DNA of 42,361 bases, taken from positions 1-42,361 of the forward strand of contig NZ_QQWG01000025.1 in the NCBI RefSeq assembly GCF_003863355.1, written 5' to 3'. The first letter of the stretch is position 1; the number at the start of each line of letters is the position of its first letter. The notes beneath the pieces are model-generated. The model was given only the letters and a program-made list of their open reading frames with translations, was not told the DNA's origin and did not search any database. This DNA comes from Ancylomarina euxina. GTDB taxonomy: Bacteria > Bacteroidota > Bacteroidia > Bacteroidales > Marinifilaceae. This document shows, piece after piece, positions 32,132 to 42,156 of this stretch. Both the position numbers and the translations under genes were made by a program.

Positions 32132-35100
32132 TTAAAATGCAGCCTTTAGAGACATACCGAATGTTCTCACAGATGGTCCACCAGCAAATTCACCAAACTC
32201 ACTTCGTAAATCATTTCCGTAAGTTGATCCTTCAGGATCGATGAAGTTATTCTCCTTAGGAGTCCAAATAAACAAGTTACGTCCGTAAGCTGTTAATGAT
32301 AACTGAGAGAATGGAGTTTTGTTCAACATATTCTCAGGAAAATTATAAGACAATGTCAAATCTCTCATTTTCACATATGTTTTATCTAAAACGTGCTCGC
32401 GAGAAATCATCTTATTATTAGTTTGATTCCAATATTCATTAATTCTTTGCTTACCAACTGCAGTAGTATTTGCAGAGTAAGTTCCATCTGAATTTAAATT
32501 CACAGAACCTGGTACAATAAATGGATTACGTCCATTATAAGTTGTCTTCGTTGCATTACCCACAAAGTAATTCAAACGAGCGGTATAAGAATACATCAAA
32601 CCACCTTGACGGTAATCAAAAGAGAATCCTAAATTCCAGTTCTTATATTTGAAATTATTTGTAAGACCCATTTGGAAATCACTTTCAGCATTTCCATAAA
32701 CTTCTTTTTCACCTTCCAATGGAATACCAGTATCAGCAGACACAACAATATTTCCATTAGGATCTCTTAAAGCAGCATGACCTTTAAATACACCAATTGG
32801 CTGACCAACAACTGCATTAAATTCAATACCATAAGCAGAATAAATTTCATACTTATCAAGTCCATCAGGTAATTCAAGAACCTTATTTCTATTATTTGAG
32901 AAAGTCCAGTTTAAATCCCAAGTGAAATCCGAAGTTTTAATAGGAACTAAACCTACTTGAAGCTCAATACCTTTATTCTCAACCTTACCAAAATTCACAA
33001 CTTTAGATGTAAAACCGGAAGTTGAAGCAATATCTACAGGAAGAATCTGTCCATCAGTCTCTTTACTATAGTAAGCAAAATCAAGACTAACACGACTCTC
33101 GAAGAAACGAGCATCAACACCAAATTCCCACTCAGTTGTAATCTCAGGCTCAAGAACTGAATTTCCTAACTGATTAGAAATTTCAAAACCAGATACTCCT
33201 TTTAAAGGAAATACCAAGCTACCGAATCCACCAGAAATATTACCAGCGACAAGAGTGTTAAAAATATTGTAAGGATCTGCATCGTTACCTGTCTTACCCC
33301 AAGAACCTCTAATCTTAGCAAAAGTTATTGTTTTAGACTTTAATGATTCTACAGCATCAGTTAAGATAAAACCTATACTAACACCTGGGTAGAAGAATGA
33401 ATTATCTTTAGAAGGTAAAGTAGAAGACCAGTCATTTCTGGCAACTAATGCCAAGAATAAGTAATTTCTAAAAGCAAGGTCAGCTTGTGCATAAACACCA
33501 TACAAACGCTTCTTCTGATAATAAGTATCAGTTGTTGCTGGGTTTGGACTATTCGATAATGAGTAGAAATTAGGGATGGTCAACTCTTCTACAGAACTTG
33601 ATTGACGTCTGTAATTACTTTGAGTTACATTCCAACCTGCAAGTGCATTCAAATTAAAATCTTCATTAAGATCTTTCTTAAATTTCACAATCAAGTCAGT
33701 ATTAATCTCTCTGGAATGTCTTGATTCTTCAAGAACACCACCTACATCAGGAGTACGACTAAAGTTAGGACTTCCTGCTTTGGGACGACCAATTGCCTGC
33801 CAATCCTTTAGATATGAATTTGTTACATCAGTACCAATTCTAGCAGTTGCAGATAACTCATTGGTGAAATCATAATCTAAAGAAATATTACCGTAAATTC
33901 TATCTGAAGTAAAGTCGTTACCATTCTCGTTTAATACGAAATAAGGATTCTGTGCATATGGTGTATAAAAATTATCAACATTGTAAAACTTATTATTATA
34001 GTCTTTCATATCAACAATACTCATATCACGAGGCGTTTGAATAATCTCTTGGAATAGTGTTGCACCAGTACTTGATCCTTGTCCTGTTGCTACTGCCTTA
34101 GCTTTCTTACGAACATAATTCATAGACGTTGTAGCCGTAAACTTATCAAAATTCGTAGAACCATTAAAGTTGATTGCATTTCTCTTATATGAGTCTGCAT
34201 CTGTAGGAACGATACCATCAGCATCTACATTGTTAAAAGAAAGAAAGTAAGTTGCCTTGTCTGTACCACCACTAATAGACATAGAATGATTCATAGTAGT
34301 ACCTAGATCATAAAAGTCTTTTAGGTTATCTTTTTGAGCTTTAAAAGGCTTTAATAATTGTTGGTTATCAACAATATTACCCCACTGACGAATGGCTCCA
34401 TCTAATCTAGGTCCCCAAGACCCATTTTCATTTGAAGCGTAATGTCCACTCCAACCTTGTCCGAATTCGTTCTGTAACTCTGGCAATCTCAAAGGAGTAC
34501 TCAAGTCGAATGAACCTGAATAATTTACTTTTAATTTACCAGCTTTACCAGACTTAGTTGTAATCATGATTACACCGTTCGCAGCTCTAGAACCATAAAG
34601 GGCAGTTGCCGAGGCACCTTTCAAAATGGTTACAGACTCAATATTATCCGGATTAATATCATTCGCATTATTACCAAAGTCTGTCGAACGAGTTGACCCC
34701 GTAGCTCCTACCATTCTATTATCAACAGGCGTACCGTCAACAACATATAATGGTTGATTACCACCAGTTAATGAAGAATAACCACGCAAGATAACTTTAG
34801 TAGACGCTCCAGGAGAACCAGAAGCGGAAGAAATATTAACACCAGCGACTTTACCTTGAATACCACCAAGAGCATTCATTGGAGCTGCCTTTGTTAAATT
34901 TTCACTATTCACAGATGTTGCTGCATATCCCAAACTTTTTTGAGACCTTGAAACACCTATTGCAGTTACAACAACCTCATCCATTCCTATAGACTGTGTT
35001 TCCATAACAATGTTAATTACAGCTTGGCTACCAACAGGAATCTCCTGCGCAACCATACCCACGAAACTAAACACCAGTATATCTGAAGCTTGAGCTTCCA

Positions 35101-35284
35101 GAGTATACTTTCCATCAATATCGGTACTAGCACCGACTGTTGTTCCTTTAATGACAACAGATACTCCAGGCATTCCCAGTCCGTCATCTGCACTGGTTAC
35201 AGTACCAGTGATTTGCTTTGTTTGTGCATTAACAACTTGAATTATTAAGAGGAAAGCACAAACAAGAAAGGTCAGTTTTTTCAT
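32132..35284 (-). CDS. SusC/RagA-like TonB-dependent transporter
   Basis: A 1050-residue outer-membrane channel with signal peptide (cleavage at VVNAQ-TK). Residues about 24-105 form a carboxypeptidase-like regulatory domain (ITGTVTSADDGLGMPGVSV), about 115-240 the plug with VKVAGVNI-type and YVVDGTPVDN motifs, and the rest the 22-strand barrel ending in RTFGMSLKAAF. There is no TonB-box-adjacent STN domain, so no sigma/anti-sigma coupling is suggested. It leads a four-gene operon with SusD-like, Ig-like and lipid-binding lipoproteins. No glycosidase, sulfatase, protease or regulator lies next to it, so the substrate is unknown. Confidence 0.94.
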   Translation of the reverse strand: MKKLTFLVCAFLLIIQVVNAQTKQITGTVTSADDGLGMPGVSVVIKGTTVGASTDIDGKYTLEAQASDILVFSFVGMVAQEIPVGSQAVINIVMETQSIGMDEVVVTAIGVSRSQKSLGYAATSVNSENLTKAAPMNALGGIQGKVAGVNISSASGSPGASTKVILRGYSSLTGGNQPLYVVDGTPVDNRMVGATGSTRSTDFGNNANDINPDNIESVTILKGASATALYGSRAANGVIMITTKSGKAGKLKVNYSGSFDLSTPLRLPELQNEFGQGWSGHYASNENGSWGPRLDGAIRQWGNIVDNQQLLKPFKAQKDNLKDFYDLGTTMNHSMSISGGTDKATYFLSFNNVDADGIVPTDADSYKRNAINFNGSTNFDKFTATTSMNYVRKKAKAVATGQGSSTGATLFQEIIQTPRDMSIVDMKDYNNKFYNVDNFYTPYAQNPYFVLNENGNDFTSDRIYGNISLDYDFTNELSATARIGTDVTNSYLKDWQAIGRPKAGSPNFSRTPDVGGVLEESRHSREINTDLIVKFKKDLNEDFNLNALAGWNVTQSNYRRQSSSVEELTIPNFYSLSNSPNPATTDTYYQKKRLYGVYAQADLAFRNYLFLALVARNDWSSTLPSKDNSFFYPGVSIGFILTDAVESLKSKTITFAKIRGSWGKTGNDADPYNIFNTLVAGNISGGFGSLVFPLKGVSGFEISNQLGNSVLEPEITTEWEFGVDARFFESRVSLDFAYYSKETDGQILPVDIASTSGFTSKVVNFGKVENKGIELQVGLVPIKTSDFTWDLNWTFSNNRNKVLELPDGLDKYEIYSAYGIEFNAVVGQPIGVFKGHAALRDPNGNIVVSADTGIPLEGEKEVYGNAESDFQMGLTNNFKYKNWNLGFSFDYRQGGLMYSYTARLNYFVGNATKTTYNGRNPFIVPGSVNLNSDGTYSANTTAVGKQRINEYWNQTNNKMISREHVLDKTYVKMRDLTLSYNFPENMLNKTPFSQLSLTAYGRNLFIWTPKENNFIDPEGSTYGNDLRSEFGEFAGGPSVRTFGMSLKAAF

Positions 35285-35905
35285 AGATTAATTTTTTAGT
35301 TAATTATAAACTTGTGGTCAACAAGCACATAAATTAACAAATAAAATCATCTTTTAAAAACTTTTAACATTAAACAAGAGACTAAAAACCAGGCAATTAC
35401 ACATATTAAAAATACATGTTCACTTCATTATAATTAAATATGTTTTATATTATTATGATCCATAACTACATGTTAAGATAAATGGATCCCAATATCATTC
35501 TATATCATTTACCAAAATTATTCCTTTAAATACAGGCATCACCAACAACTAAGATCATGACAATTAAAATAAATTACTTTACAATCTTAAATATATCATA
35601 TTAAACTTTATCATACACAGCTCGTAATCAGAAGACTAAATACCCTGAGATAAATAAAATTTGATTTTTCAAGTTTTTTTTCCTCTCATTTAAGAATAAG
35701 ACAATCTTAAACAATACAAATACTTAACACCCATATAATCAAGATATCAAACAGAAGTATTATTTAATGTCAATATCAGCTTATTATAAAGATTTTAGAT
35801 ATTTAATTCAAAAAATAGATATACAAATATTCAGGAGAAATTAGCGAGCAAAAAAAAGAGGATATTCAATTACAAATATCCCCTGTTATACTTTATGAAA
35901 AAAAA
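35285..35905. other. Very AT-rich intergenic region upstream of the SusC-like gene
   Basis: About 620 bases with no coding frame. It contains a candidate leftward promoter at 35513-35545. Such a long leader region may hold regulatory RNA structure, but I see no strong hairpin. Confidence 0.5.
35513..35545 (-). promoter_or_regulatory. Putative promoter of the SusC/SusD operon
   Basis: On the minus strand TAATTTTG (35520-35513) fits TAnnTTTG exactly, with a TTG 22 bases upstream (35545-35543), slightly longer spacing than usual. It would give a leader of about 220 bases. Confidence 0.3.
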
Positions 35906-36073
35906 TCAGATCTCAGAAATAGCATCAACTGGACAAACATCGGCACAAGCAGCGCAATCAATACAATCATCTGCATTGACAATAAATATATCTCCAGCCG
36001 AAATCGCATCAACTGGGCATTCATTCATACAAGAACCACAAGCAATACATTCATTGGAAATAAAAAAAGTCAT
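35906..36073 (-). CDS. 2[4Fe-4S] ferredoxin
   Basis: A 55-residue low-potential electron carrier. Two classic cluster motifs are complete: C9-x2-C12-x2-C15-x3-C19-P (NECIACGSCMNECP) and C37-x2-C40-x2-C43-x3-C47-P (DDCIDCAACADVCP), each followed by VDAIS. Each cluster takes three cysteines from one motif and one from the other, as in clostridial-type ferredoxins. The gene is short and easily missed: a longer frame is open on the opposite strand at the same place. It is monocistronic and divergent from the ZIP transporter gene. Its redox partner cannot be told from context. Confidence 0.93.
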   Translation of the reverse strand: MTFFISNECIACGSCMNECPVDAISAGDIFIVNADDCIDCAACADVCPVDAISEI

Positions 36074-36184
36074 AGTAGGATCATTAAATTAAACGTTCGT
36101 CGATAATTATAGTAAATTTAAAACATGATTCTTTCTTTTACAAAAAAATCTAGACTGCTTATTAAGATTTATTCTATATAATAT

Positions 36185-36192
36185 TATCTTTG
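36185..36192 (+). promoter_or_regulatory. Putative -7 box of the ZIP transporter gene
   Basis: TATCTTTG, an exact match to TAnnTTTG, lies 38 bases before the start codon. No clear -33 TTTG was found. Confidence 0.4.
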
Positions 36193-36230
36193 CATCTCAA
36201 GAAACTATAAAACGAAACAAAACAATCTAT

Positions 36231-37049
36231 ATGGAATTTGATTATTCAACACTAGCCTTTGCATTCGGACTAACTCTTTTTGCAGGTTTATCTACTGGAA
36301 TTGGTAGTGCTATTGCTTTTTTTGCAAAGCGAACAAACACCAAGTTTTTATCTTTATCTCTCGGTTTTTCTGCTGGGGTTATGATCTATGTTTCTTTTGT
36401 AGAAATTCTACAAAAGGCAAAAGATGCTCTTGTTAGTGCACATGGCGAAGTAAATGGAACAATTTACACCGTTCTATCCTTTTTTGGAGGAATCCTTTTT
36501 ATAGCCATAATCGATAAATTAATTCCCTCCTATGAAAATCCTCACGAGGTAAAGAAAATTGAAGATCTTGATGAGAAAAAAGCAAAAGATAAAAAGTTGA
36601 TGAGAATGGGAATGTTTTCAGCATTAGCTATTGGCATTCATAATTTTCCTGAAGGTTTGGCGACATTTGCCGCAGCCTTAGCCGACCCAACTATAGCCAT
36701 TCCTATTGCAGTGGCTATCGCTATTCACAATATTCCAGAAGGAATCGCAGTCTCTGTCCCGATATTCTATGCAACAGGTAGTCGAAAAAAAGCATTTTTA
36801 TATTCCTTTCTCTCTGGATTAGCTGAACCTGTTGGAGCACTAATCGGTTTTGTACTGATTTATTCCTTTCTTGGATTAAACGATACGATTTTTGGAAGCT
36901 TGTTTGGTGGTGTTGCGGGTATTATGGTTTTTATTTCGCTTGACGAACTTCTGCCAACAGCTGAAGAATATGGCGAACACCATATTGCTATTTACGGTCT
37001 GATAGCTGGAATGGCTGTAATGGCTGCCAGCTTATTACTTTTTCTATAA
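36231..37049 (+). CDS. zupT: ZIP family metal transporter (ZupT-like)
   Basis: A 272-residue inner-membrane protein with about eight transmembrane helices. The paired metal-binding motifs HNFPEG (about 138-143) and HNIPEG (about 166-171) sit in helices IV and V and bind zinc and related divalent metals. [13 protein letters not shown] (helix I) and [13 protein letters not shown] (helix II) match ZupT. A short charged loop ([15 protein letters not shown]) separates helices III and IV. It imports Zn2+ and perhaps Fe2+ or Mn2+. No zinc-responsive operator was recognised upstream. Confidence 0.93.
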   Translation: MEFDYSTLAFAFGLTLFAGLSTGIGSAIAFFAKRTNTKFLSLSLGFSAGVMIYVSFVEILQKAKDALVSAHGEVNGTIYTVLSFFGGILFIAIIDKLIPSYENPHEVKKIEDLDEKKAKDKKLMRMGMFSALAIGIHNFPEGLATFAAALADPTIAIPIAVAIAIHNIPEGIAVSVPIFYATGSRKKAFLYSFLSGLAEPVGALIGFVLIYSFLGLNDTIFGSLFGGVAGIMVFISLDELLPTAEEYGEHHIAIYGLIAGMAVMAASLLLFL

Positions 37050-37067
37050 GCCCTTTATTAACCAAAC

Positions 37068-37102
37068 TATAATGCCACTATTCATCGAGTAGTGGCATTA
37101 TA
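37068..37102. terminator. Shared hairpin between convergent genes
   Basis: TATAATGCCACTA (37068-37080) and TAGTGGCATTATA (37090-37102) form a perfect 13-bp stem with a 9-nt loop, between the 3' ends of the ZIP and NlpC/P60 genes. Flanking T tracts are weak in both directions. Confidence 0.65.
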
Positions 37103-37121
37103 AGTATATCATATAGTCGGA

Positions 37122-37916
37122 TTAAGGAATAATCCTTTTTATCACTCTAAGTTTATGTGAATATTGCTTAGTATCCACATTAAAAATCCCAAGATGATCC
37201 ACATTATCAATTCTAACTTTTCCAGAAGCATGAATGATTTTGTGCCGATCCCAAATAATGCCTACATGAGTAATAACACCCGCCTCATTATCGAAAAAGG
37301 CTAAATCTCCAGGTAAGGCTTCTTCTACAAAAGTCAAAACCTCCCCTTCCTTTACCTGTTGACTCGCATCACGAGGCAAACAAATCCCATTAAGTTTATA
37401 TACGATTTGACTTAAACCAGAACAATCAATCCCATAAGGTGTTCTCCCACCCCATAAATAAGGTGCGTTAAAATACTTCAAAGCAGATTCAATAAGAGAA
37501 TCTCTTAGTTCTTCAGGCTTTTTACCATTAGATGATACAACTCCTTGATAATGGTAAAGCTTATCAGCCAGTACGAAGGTCTTCTTAGCCAAATCACAAA
37601 AAGGAAATGAACTACCTGGAACAATTAGTTTATTGGAATAATCTTCTTCTTGAAAAACTAAATTGAACGTATCGTTAGCAACAACAGGGAAATCTTTGTT
37701 CAATTTATTAAAAAGTTCTTCGTCAATACGAGTAATCATTTTTGTATCAACCCAACCCTCATAATTGTCAAAAGCTAAGCTTACCTTCGACCACTTCTCA
37801 GTAGATTCTATTATTTCAAAATGCTCACCAAAAAGAACTTGACTAACCATCTCACTTTTTTCGGTTGGTTCTCTTCGAACAGGAATAATACTTAAATCAG
37901 AAATGCCATAAGTCAT
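37122..37916 (-). CDS. NlpC/P60 peptidase with SH3-like domains (YkfC-type)
   Basis: A 264-residue cell-wall peptidase. Residues about 1-65 are an SH3b domain (VRREPTEKSEMVSQVLFGEHFEI, W near 57), 70-130 a second SH3-like region, and 135-264 the NlpC/P60 catalytic domain with C165 in GIDCSGLS, H217 in THVGI and a further His in IIHASG. There is no signal peptide. This layout and size resemble YkfC-like gamma-D-glutamyl-L-diamino acid endopeptidases that recycle muropeptide stems in the cytoplasm. An exact -7 box (minus-strand TATATTTG, 37978-37985) lies about 62 bases before the start. Confidence 0.88.
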   Translation of the reverse strand: MTYGISDLSIIPVRREPTEKSEMVSQVLFGEHFEIIESTEKWSKVSLAFDNYEGWVDTKMITRIDEELFNKLNKDFPVVANDTFNLVFQEEDYSNKLIVPGSSFPFCDLAKKTFVLADKLYHYQGVVSSNGKKPEELRDSLIESALKYFNAPYLWGGRTPYGIDCSGLSQIVYKLNGICLPRDASQQVKEGEVLTFVEEALPGDLAFFDNEAGVITHVGIIWDRHKIIHASGKVRIDNVDHLGIFNVDTKQYSHKLRVIKRIIP

Positions 37917-37977
37917 TTACAATACAAGTTTTAGGAACAGATTTATACTAATTTAATTTTATTGAACGTAACTGTAT

Positions 37978-37985
37978 CAAATATA
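37978..37985 (-). promoter_or_regulatory. Putative -7 box of the NlpC/P60 gene
   Basis: Minus-strand TATATTTG matches TAnnTTTG exactly. A correctly spaced -33 element is lacking. Confidence 0.3.
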
Positions 37986-38138
37986 TAAATAAATCAAATC
38001 AATCTCCCCTTTTTTATCTTAAGCTTAATATTAATGCAAAAAGAATCATCTTCTCCTTATTTTAAAGGATAATGATTACTTTTATCTGAACATTTTGATT
38101 ATAACTGAAGGTTAAAGACAGACTCCAATCTATAAAAT

Positions 38139-40256
38139 ATGAAAAAATACATTCGCTGGATTCGACAGAATATCAATGCTATATATCGAGTTTTACTTTT
38201 CATTTTCGCTTTAGGTGTTCTATCTATAATATATCCTAATATTGGTAATTTTAGATACGAGTATCAGAAGGGAAAACCATGGATGCACGAAACACTTATA
38301 GCTCCTTTCGATTTTGCTATTCATAAAACTGAGGCGGAACTAAATGAAAATAAAGATAGTCTTCTGGCGAACTATTATCCTTATTACCAATACAAGCCAG
38401 AGGTTCTAGAAGAAATTAAGAATCAGTTTAATTCCAATTTTGAAAAGAAATGGAACACTTATATTAAGACTGAAAATTTTAAAAAATTAAACTATAAAAA
38501 AAACAAAGTCGCAATAGAAAAAAAACGTCTTCTACTATACTTTCATGACATTATATCAGGAATTTATGAAATTGGAATTATAGAAGATTCAAATACTAAA
38601 AATCAATTACCTGAGAAAATAAACCGTTCTTCAAATAATGTAAGCGAGAAGGTTGAAACCAAAAGTCTTTATACTTCTAAAATTGCCTATGAGTATATAA
38701 GTCAAAGCATAAAAAATGACTTCAAAAATCAGAGCTATCATATCTTTTTTCAAAACTTAAACTTAGACACATACCTAACACCTAATCTTCTATATAATGA
38801 AGATATGTCTGAGAAGGTTAAAAACAGTATGCTCAGCAATATTTCACTAACAAAAGGTTTGGTGAAATCTGGTACGCGTATCGCCCTAATAGGTGATATT
38901 ATTGATGATGATACATTCAGGATTCTTGAATCATTAAAACGAGAATATGAAAGTATATTGGGGTCCTCTCAAAGTCACTACCTTATTATGGGGGGGCAAA
39001 GCTTACTCATATTGGCTTGTCTTGTTTTGTTGTTTTTATATCTTCGAAATTTCCGAACGCAAATCCTCGAAGACAATAAAAAGCTTCTTTTTATATTACT
39101 TCTAATCATTCTTTTTGTAGGGCTTTCAAGCTTACTTATTAAGTTTCCAAAATTCAACATTTATATTATTCCATTTGTACTAATTCCCATTGTACTTAGA
39201 ACTCTTCTCGATTCTCGATCAGCCTTATTTATTTTTATTATATCTCTGTTATTGTGTGGTTTTTTGGCACCTAATAGCTTTGAATTCCTATTCTTGCAAC
39301 TATCAGCAGGGATTATGTCAATATATTCTTTACCGCAGCTTGAAAGAAGAGGCCAACTCGTTATTACAGCCATTATAACTTTCTTCACATATAGTATTGT
39401 CTACTTCGCATTTGCTATTACACAAGAGGGTAGCATTCAGGAAATTGAATGGAAGAATTTCTTATGGTTTGCTATAAATGGTTTGCTACTCACTTTCTCA
39501 TATTCTCTTATTTATATCTTCGAAAAACTATTTGGTTTCATCTCCGATGTAACTCTTATTGAGCTATCCAATCAAAATCACCCAGTTTTACGACAACTCA
39601 TTCAGCATTCACCGGGCACATTTCAGCATTCCTTAACAGTAGCAAATTTAGCCGAAGCTGCAATTAACGAAATCGGTGGCAACCCACTTTTAGTAAGGAC
39701 AGGTGCTCTTTATCATGATATTGGGAAAATGAAAAATCCTATATATTTCATTGAGAATCAAATGTCCAATAGAAACCCCCATGATAATCTGGAATTTGAT
39801 AAATCAGCACAAATTATTACAGATCATGTGAAGTATGGTGTTAAGATTGCTAAGAAACACAAACTACCTCAACAAATTATCGATTTTATTCAAACCCATC
39901 ATGGAGCAGGACGAGTTCAATATTTCTACACTTCATTCAAAAATAAATATCCTGATAAAGAAATTGATGAAGAAAAATTCACCTATCCTGGACCTGATCC
40001 ATTTTCAAAAGAAACCGCTGTTCTAATGATGGCCGATTCAGTTGAAGCTGCATCCAGGAGTTTAAAAGAAAAAACACCCGAGGCTATTGAAAACCTTGTG
40101 ATTAACCTGATTAATAAACAGATTGCTGAAAATCGATTTGAAATGGCAGATATCAGTTTTAAAAATATCCATCAAGTCAAGCATATATTCACTCAGATGC
40201 TTATTAATATTTATCATGCACGAATAGAGTATCCTGAAGAGATAAAACGAGATTAA
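38139..40256 (+). CDS. 7TM-HD domain protein (PgpH-like cyclic-di-AMP phosphodiesterase)
   Basis: A 705-residue membrane protein. It starts with one transmembrane helix (about 16-35), followed by an extracytoplasmic 7TMR-HDED domain (about 40-280), a seven-helix membrane region (about 285-475, separated by the RNFRTQILEDNKK loop), and a cytoplasmic HD domain (about 490-695). The HD motif is H526-D527 in ALYHDIGKMKNP, with upstream H near PGTFQHS and downstream HVKYG and HHGAGR for the bimetal site. Relatives hydrolyse cyclic di-AMP to pApA and influence cell-wall and osmotic homeostasis. It is monocistronic, with a strong terminator. Confidence 0.93.
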   Translation: MKKYIRWIRQNINAIYRVLLFIFALGVLSIIYPNIGNFRYEYQKGKPWMHETLIAPFDFAIHKTEAELNENKDSLLANYYPYYQYKPEVLEEIKNQFNSNFEKKWNTYIKTENFKKLNYKKNKVAIEKKRLLLYFHDIISGIYEIGIIEDSNTKNQLPEKINRSSNNVSEKVETKSLYTSKIAYEYISQSIKNDFKNQSYHIFFQNLNLDTYLTPNLLYNEDMSEKVKNSMLSNISLTKGLVKSGTRIALIGDIIDDDTFRILESLKREYESILGSSQSHYLIMGGQSLLILACLVLLFLYLRNFRTQILEDNKKLLFILLLIILFVGLSSLLIKFPKFNIYIIPFVLIPIVLRTLLDSRSALFIFIISLLLCGFLAPNSFEFLFLQLSAGIMSIYSLPQLERRGQLVITAIITFFTYSIVYFAFAITQEGSIQEIEWKNFLWFAINGLLLTFSYSLIYIFEKLFGFISDVTLIELSNQNHPVLRQLIQHSPGTFQHSLTVANLAEAAINEIGGNPLLVRTGALYHDIGKMKNPIYFIENQMSNRNPHDNLEFDKSAQIITDHVKYGVKIAKKHKLPQQIIDFIQTHHGAGRVQYFYTSFKNKYPDKEIDEEKFTYPGPDPFSKETAVLMMADSVEAASRSLKEKTPEAIENLVINLINKQIAENRFEMADISFKNIHQVKHIFTQMLINIYHARIEYPEEIKRD

Positions 40257-40260
40257 TAAT

Positions 40261-40298
40261 AAAAACTTGACTGAATTATACCAGTCAAGTTTTTTTTT
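40261..40298 (+). terminator. Terminator after the HD phosphodiesterase gene
   Basis: AAAAACTTGACTG (40261-40273) pairs with CAGTCAAGTTTTT (40282-40294), and a run of Ts completes it. Confidence 0.9.
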
Positions 40299-40490
40299 GC
40301 CTTTATCTAACATTAAAATAAATATCTCGATACATTCTTTTATCTATTGCTTAAAGATGAGCTAGGAAATTTTCTTGTAATTAATCGAAACAATCCTTAA
40401 CTTAGAAATTAAACAATTCATTATTATTTGTTTGCACAGAATAATTGCTAACATATTCCAATTAATATCTAACGCCAAACACCCTCGATT

Positions 40491-42140
40491 ATGAAACGTT
40501 ACAACCTTTTTTCCCTATGCATTCTGCTGGTTCTCTTTTCTATTACAGCCTGCCAACCTAATAAAAAAGAGGTTCAAACCACAAAAGACACCGTAATGCA
40601 ACGCAAGCTTGCAAATTATGCAAAAGTAAAGCTCAGTGCTGATTTAAGCAGCCTATCAGAAGGTCATGCCAAACTATTCTCACACCTTTTAAAAGCAGCT
40701 GATGCGATTGATGAGCTATATTGGTTACAAGCTTATGGTGATAAAAATGAACTTTTAAATAAAATGGGAGACGATCCAGATATTAAAGCTTACGCAATGA
40801 TTAACTATGGCCCTTGGGATAGGCTCGATGGTAATGCTCCTTTTACAGATGACTATCCTCCCCGTCCTCTTGGTGTAGGTTTTTTCCCAAATGATATGAA
40901 TCAAAATGATTTTTTTGCCATCCCTGGGAATGATAAATTTGAACCATTCACAATTGTAAAAAAAGACAATAAAGGAGAATTAAAAGTTTTGCCATATCAC
41001 ATTGCATATAAAACTCAAATTGACAAAGCCGTTGAGCACATGAGAAAAGGTGCGGAATCATGCGATTGTGAAGACTTCAAGGCATATTTATTACAACGAG
41101 CTGAAGATTTATTAATTGATAATTTTAAAAAAAGTGATGCTCTTTGGTTGAACTTAAAGGATAATAAAATTGATTTTATTGCTGGTCCAATTGAAAACTT
41201 AGAAGATCATTTAATTTGGACAAAATACTCTTATGGAGCCTTTATTTTATTAAGGAATGTAGAATGGACTGAGAATGTTAAGAAATTCGCCTTACTTCTT
41301 CCCTACCTACAAAAGAACTTACCTGTTGACGAAAAATATAAGTCTGAAGCACCTGAAGCAACATCTGATATAGTCATTTACGATGTCCTTTATAATTCGG
41401 GCTATTGTAATGCCGGTAATAAACTAATCGGCTTAAACCTTCCAATAGGAACAGAACAAGTTGTTTCAAATTCGAGAAAGGTGCACTTCAAAAATGTAAT
41501 GGAGGCTAAGTTTCAACAAATTCTTCAACCAATTACCAATCTCGTTATCGACGAAAAACAAAGAAAGCATGTAAAATTTACCTCTTTCTTCCAGAATACA
41601 ATTTTTTATGAGATTAGTAATAGTCTTGGGATTTCGCAAACAATAAACAATAAAGGAAGCGTAAAGGATGCACTAAAAGAACATCATGCAATAATTCGTG
41701 AACTAAAGAATGATGTTTTAAGAATGTTCTTCATAACCAAACTTCACGAAATGAACGAACTAAAAGACGTCGATTTAATGGATAATTATGTGACTCACAT
41801 GGCAGATGTATTCCGTTCTATCCGATTTGGTGTAACCGATGCTCAAGGTGTAGCCAATATGATTCGTTTTAATTATTTCAATGAACACGAAGCTTTCAAA
41901 TATGACTCTAAAACAGGCACATACAAAATCAACGATTATAAAATGAAGAAAGCAGTTGAGTCTCTTTCCAAATTGGTTTTAGAAATTCAAGGTAATGGTG
42001 ATTATGACATGGCTGCAGAAATCATTCGCGATAAAGGTTATATTCATAATGAACTGTTGAATGACCTGTATCGCATTCAGCGAGCTAAAATTCCTAAGGA
42101 TGTCGTTTACGATCAAGGTGATCAACTTGCTATGAAATAG
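40491..42140 (+). CDS. M49-like lipoprotein with degenerate zinc site (putative pseudopeptidase)
   Basis: A 549-residue lipoprotein (lipobox SITA-C21). The layout follows bacterial M49-related metallopeptidase homologues: DRLDGNAPF near 105, EDCLI-like helices in the middle, the zinc-site helix near 368-383 and a long helical C terminus (MADVFRSIRFGVTDAQGVANMIRFNYF). Family members I recall have HEVAHGLG at the zinc helix; here the sequence is Y373-E-I-S-N377-S-L-G, so both zinc-binding histidines are replaced. The glutamate of the second motif, EEAKAD in active homologues, is kept as E404 in RELKND. The frame is intact over the full length, so this is not a decayed gene but probably a non-catalytic homologue on the outer membrane or periplasm side. 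Confidence 0.8.
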   Translation: MKRYNLFSLCILLVLFSITACQPNKKEVQTTKDTVMQRKLANYAKVKLSADLSSLSEGHAKLFSHLLKAADAIDELYWLQAYGDKNELLNKMGDDPDIKAYAMINYGPWDRLDGNAPFTDDYPPRPLGVGFFPNDMNQNDFFAIPGNDKFEPFTIVKKDNKGELKVLPYHIAYKTQIDKAVEHMRKGAESCDCEDFKAYLLQRAEDLLIDNFKKSDALWLNLKDNKIDFIAGPIENLEDHLIWTKYSYGAFILLRNVEWTENVKKFALLLPYLQKNLPVDEKYKSEAPEATSDIVIYDVLYNSGYCNAGNKLIGLNLPIGTEQVVSNSRKVHFKNVMEAKFQQILQPITNLVIDEKQRKHVKFTSFFQNTIFYEISNSLGISQTINNKGSVKDALKEHHAIIRELKNDVLRMFFITKLHEMNELKDVDLMDNYVTHMADVFRSIRFGVTDAQGVANMIRFNYFNEHEAFKYDSKTGTYKINDYKMKKAVESLSKLVLEIQGNGDYDMAAEIIRDKGYIHNELLNDLYRIQRAKIPKDVVYDQGDQLAMK

Positions 42141-42156
42141 AACTGAGTTGTTCAAA

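Noticed and set aside
35895-36092. Plus-strand frame of 65 codons
   Set aside because: It is the antisense shadow of a perfect 2[4Fe-4S] ferredoxin.
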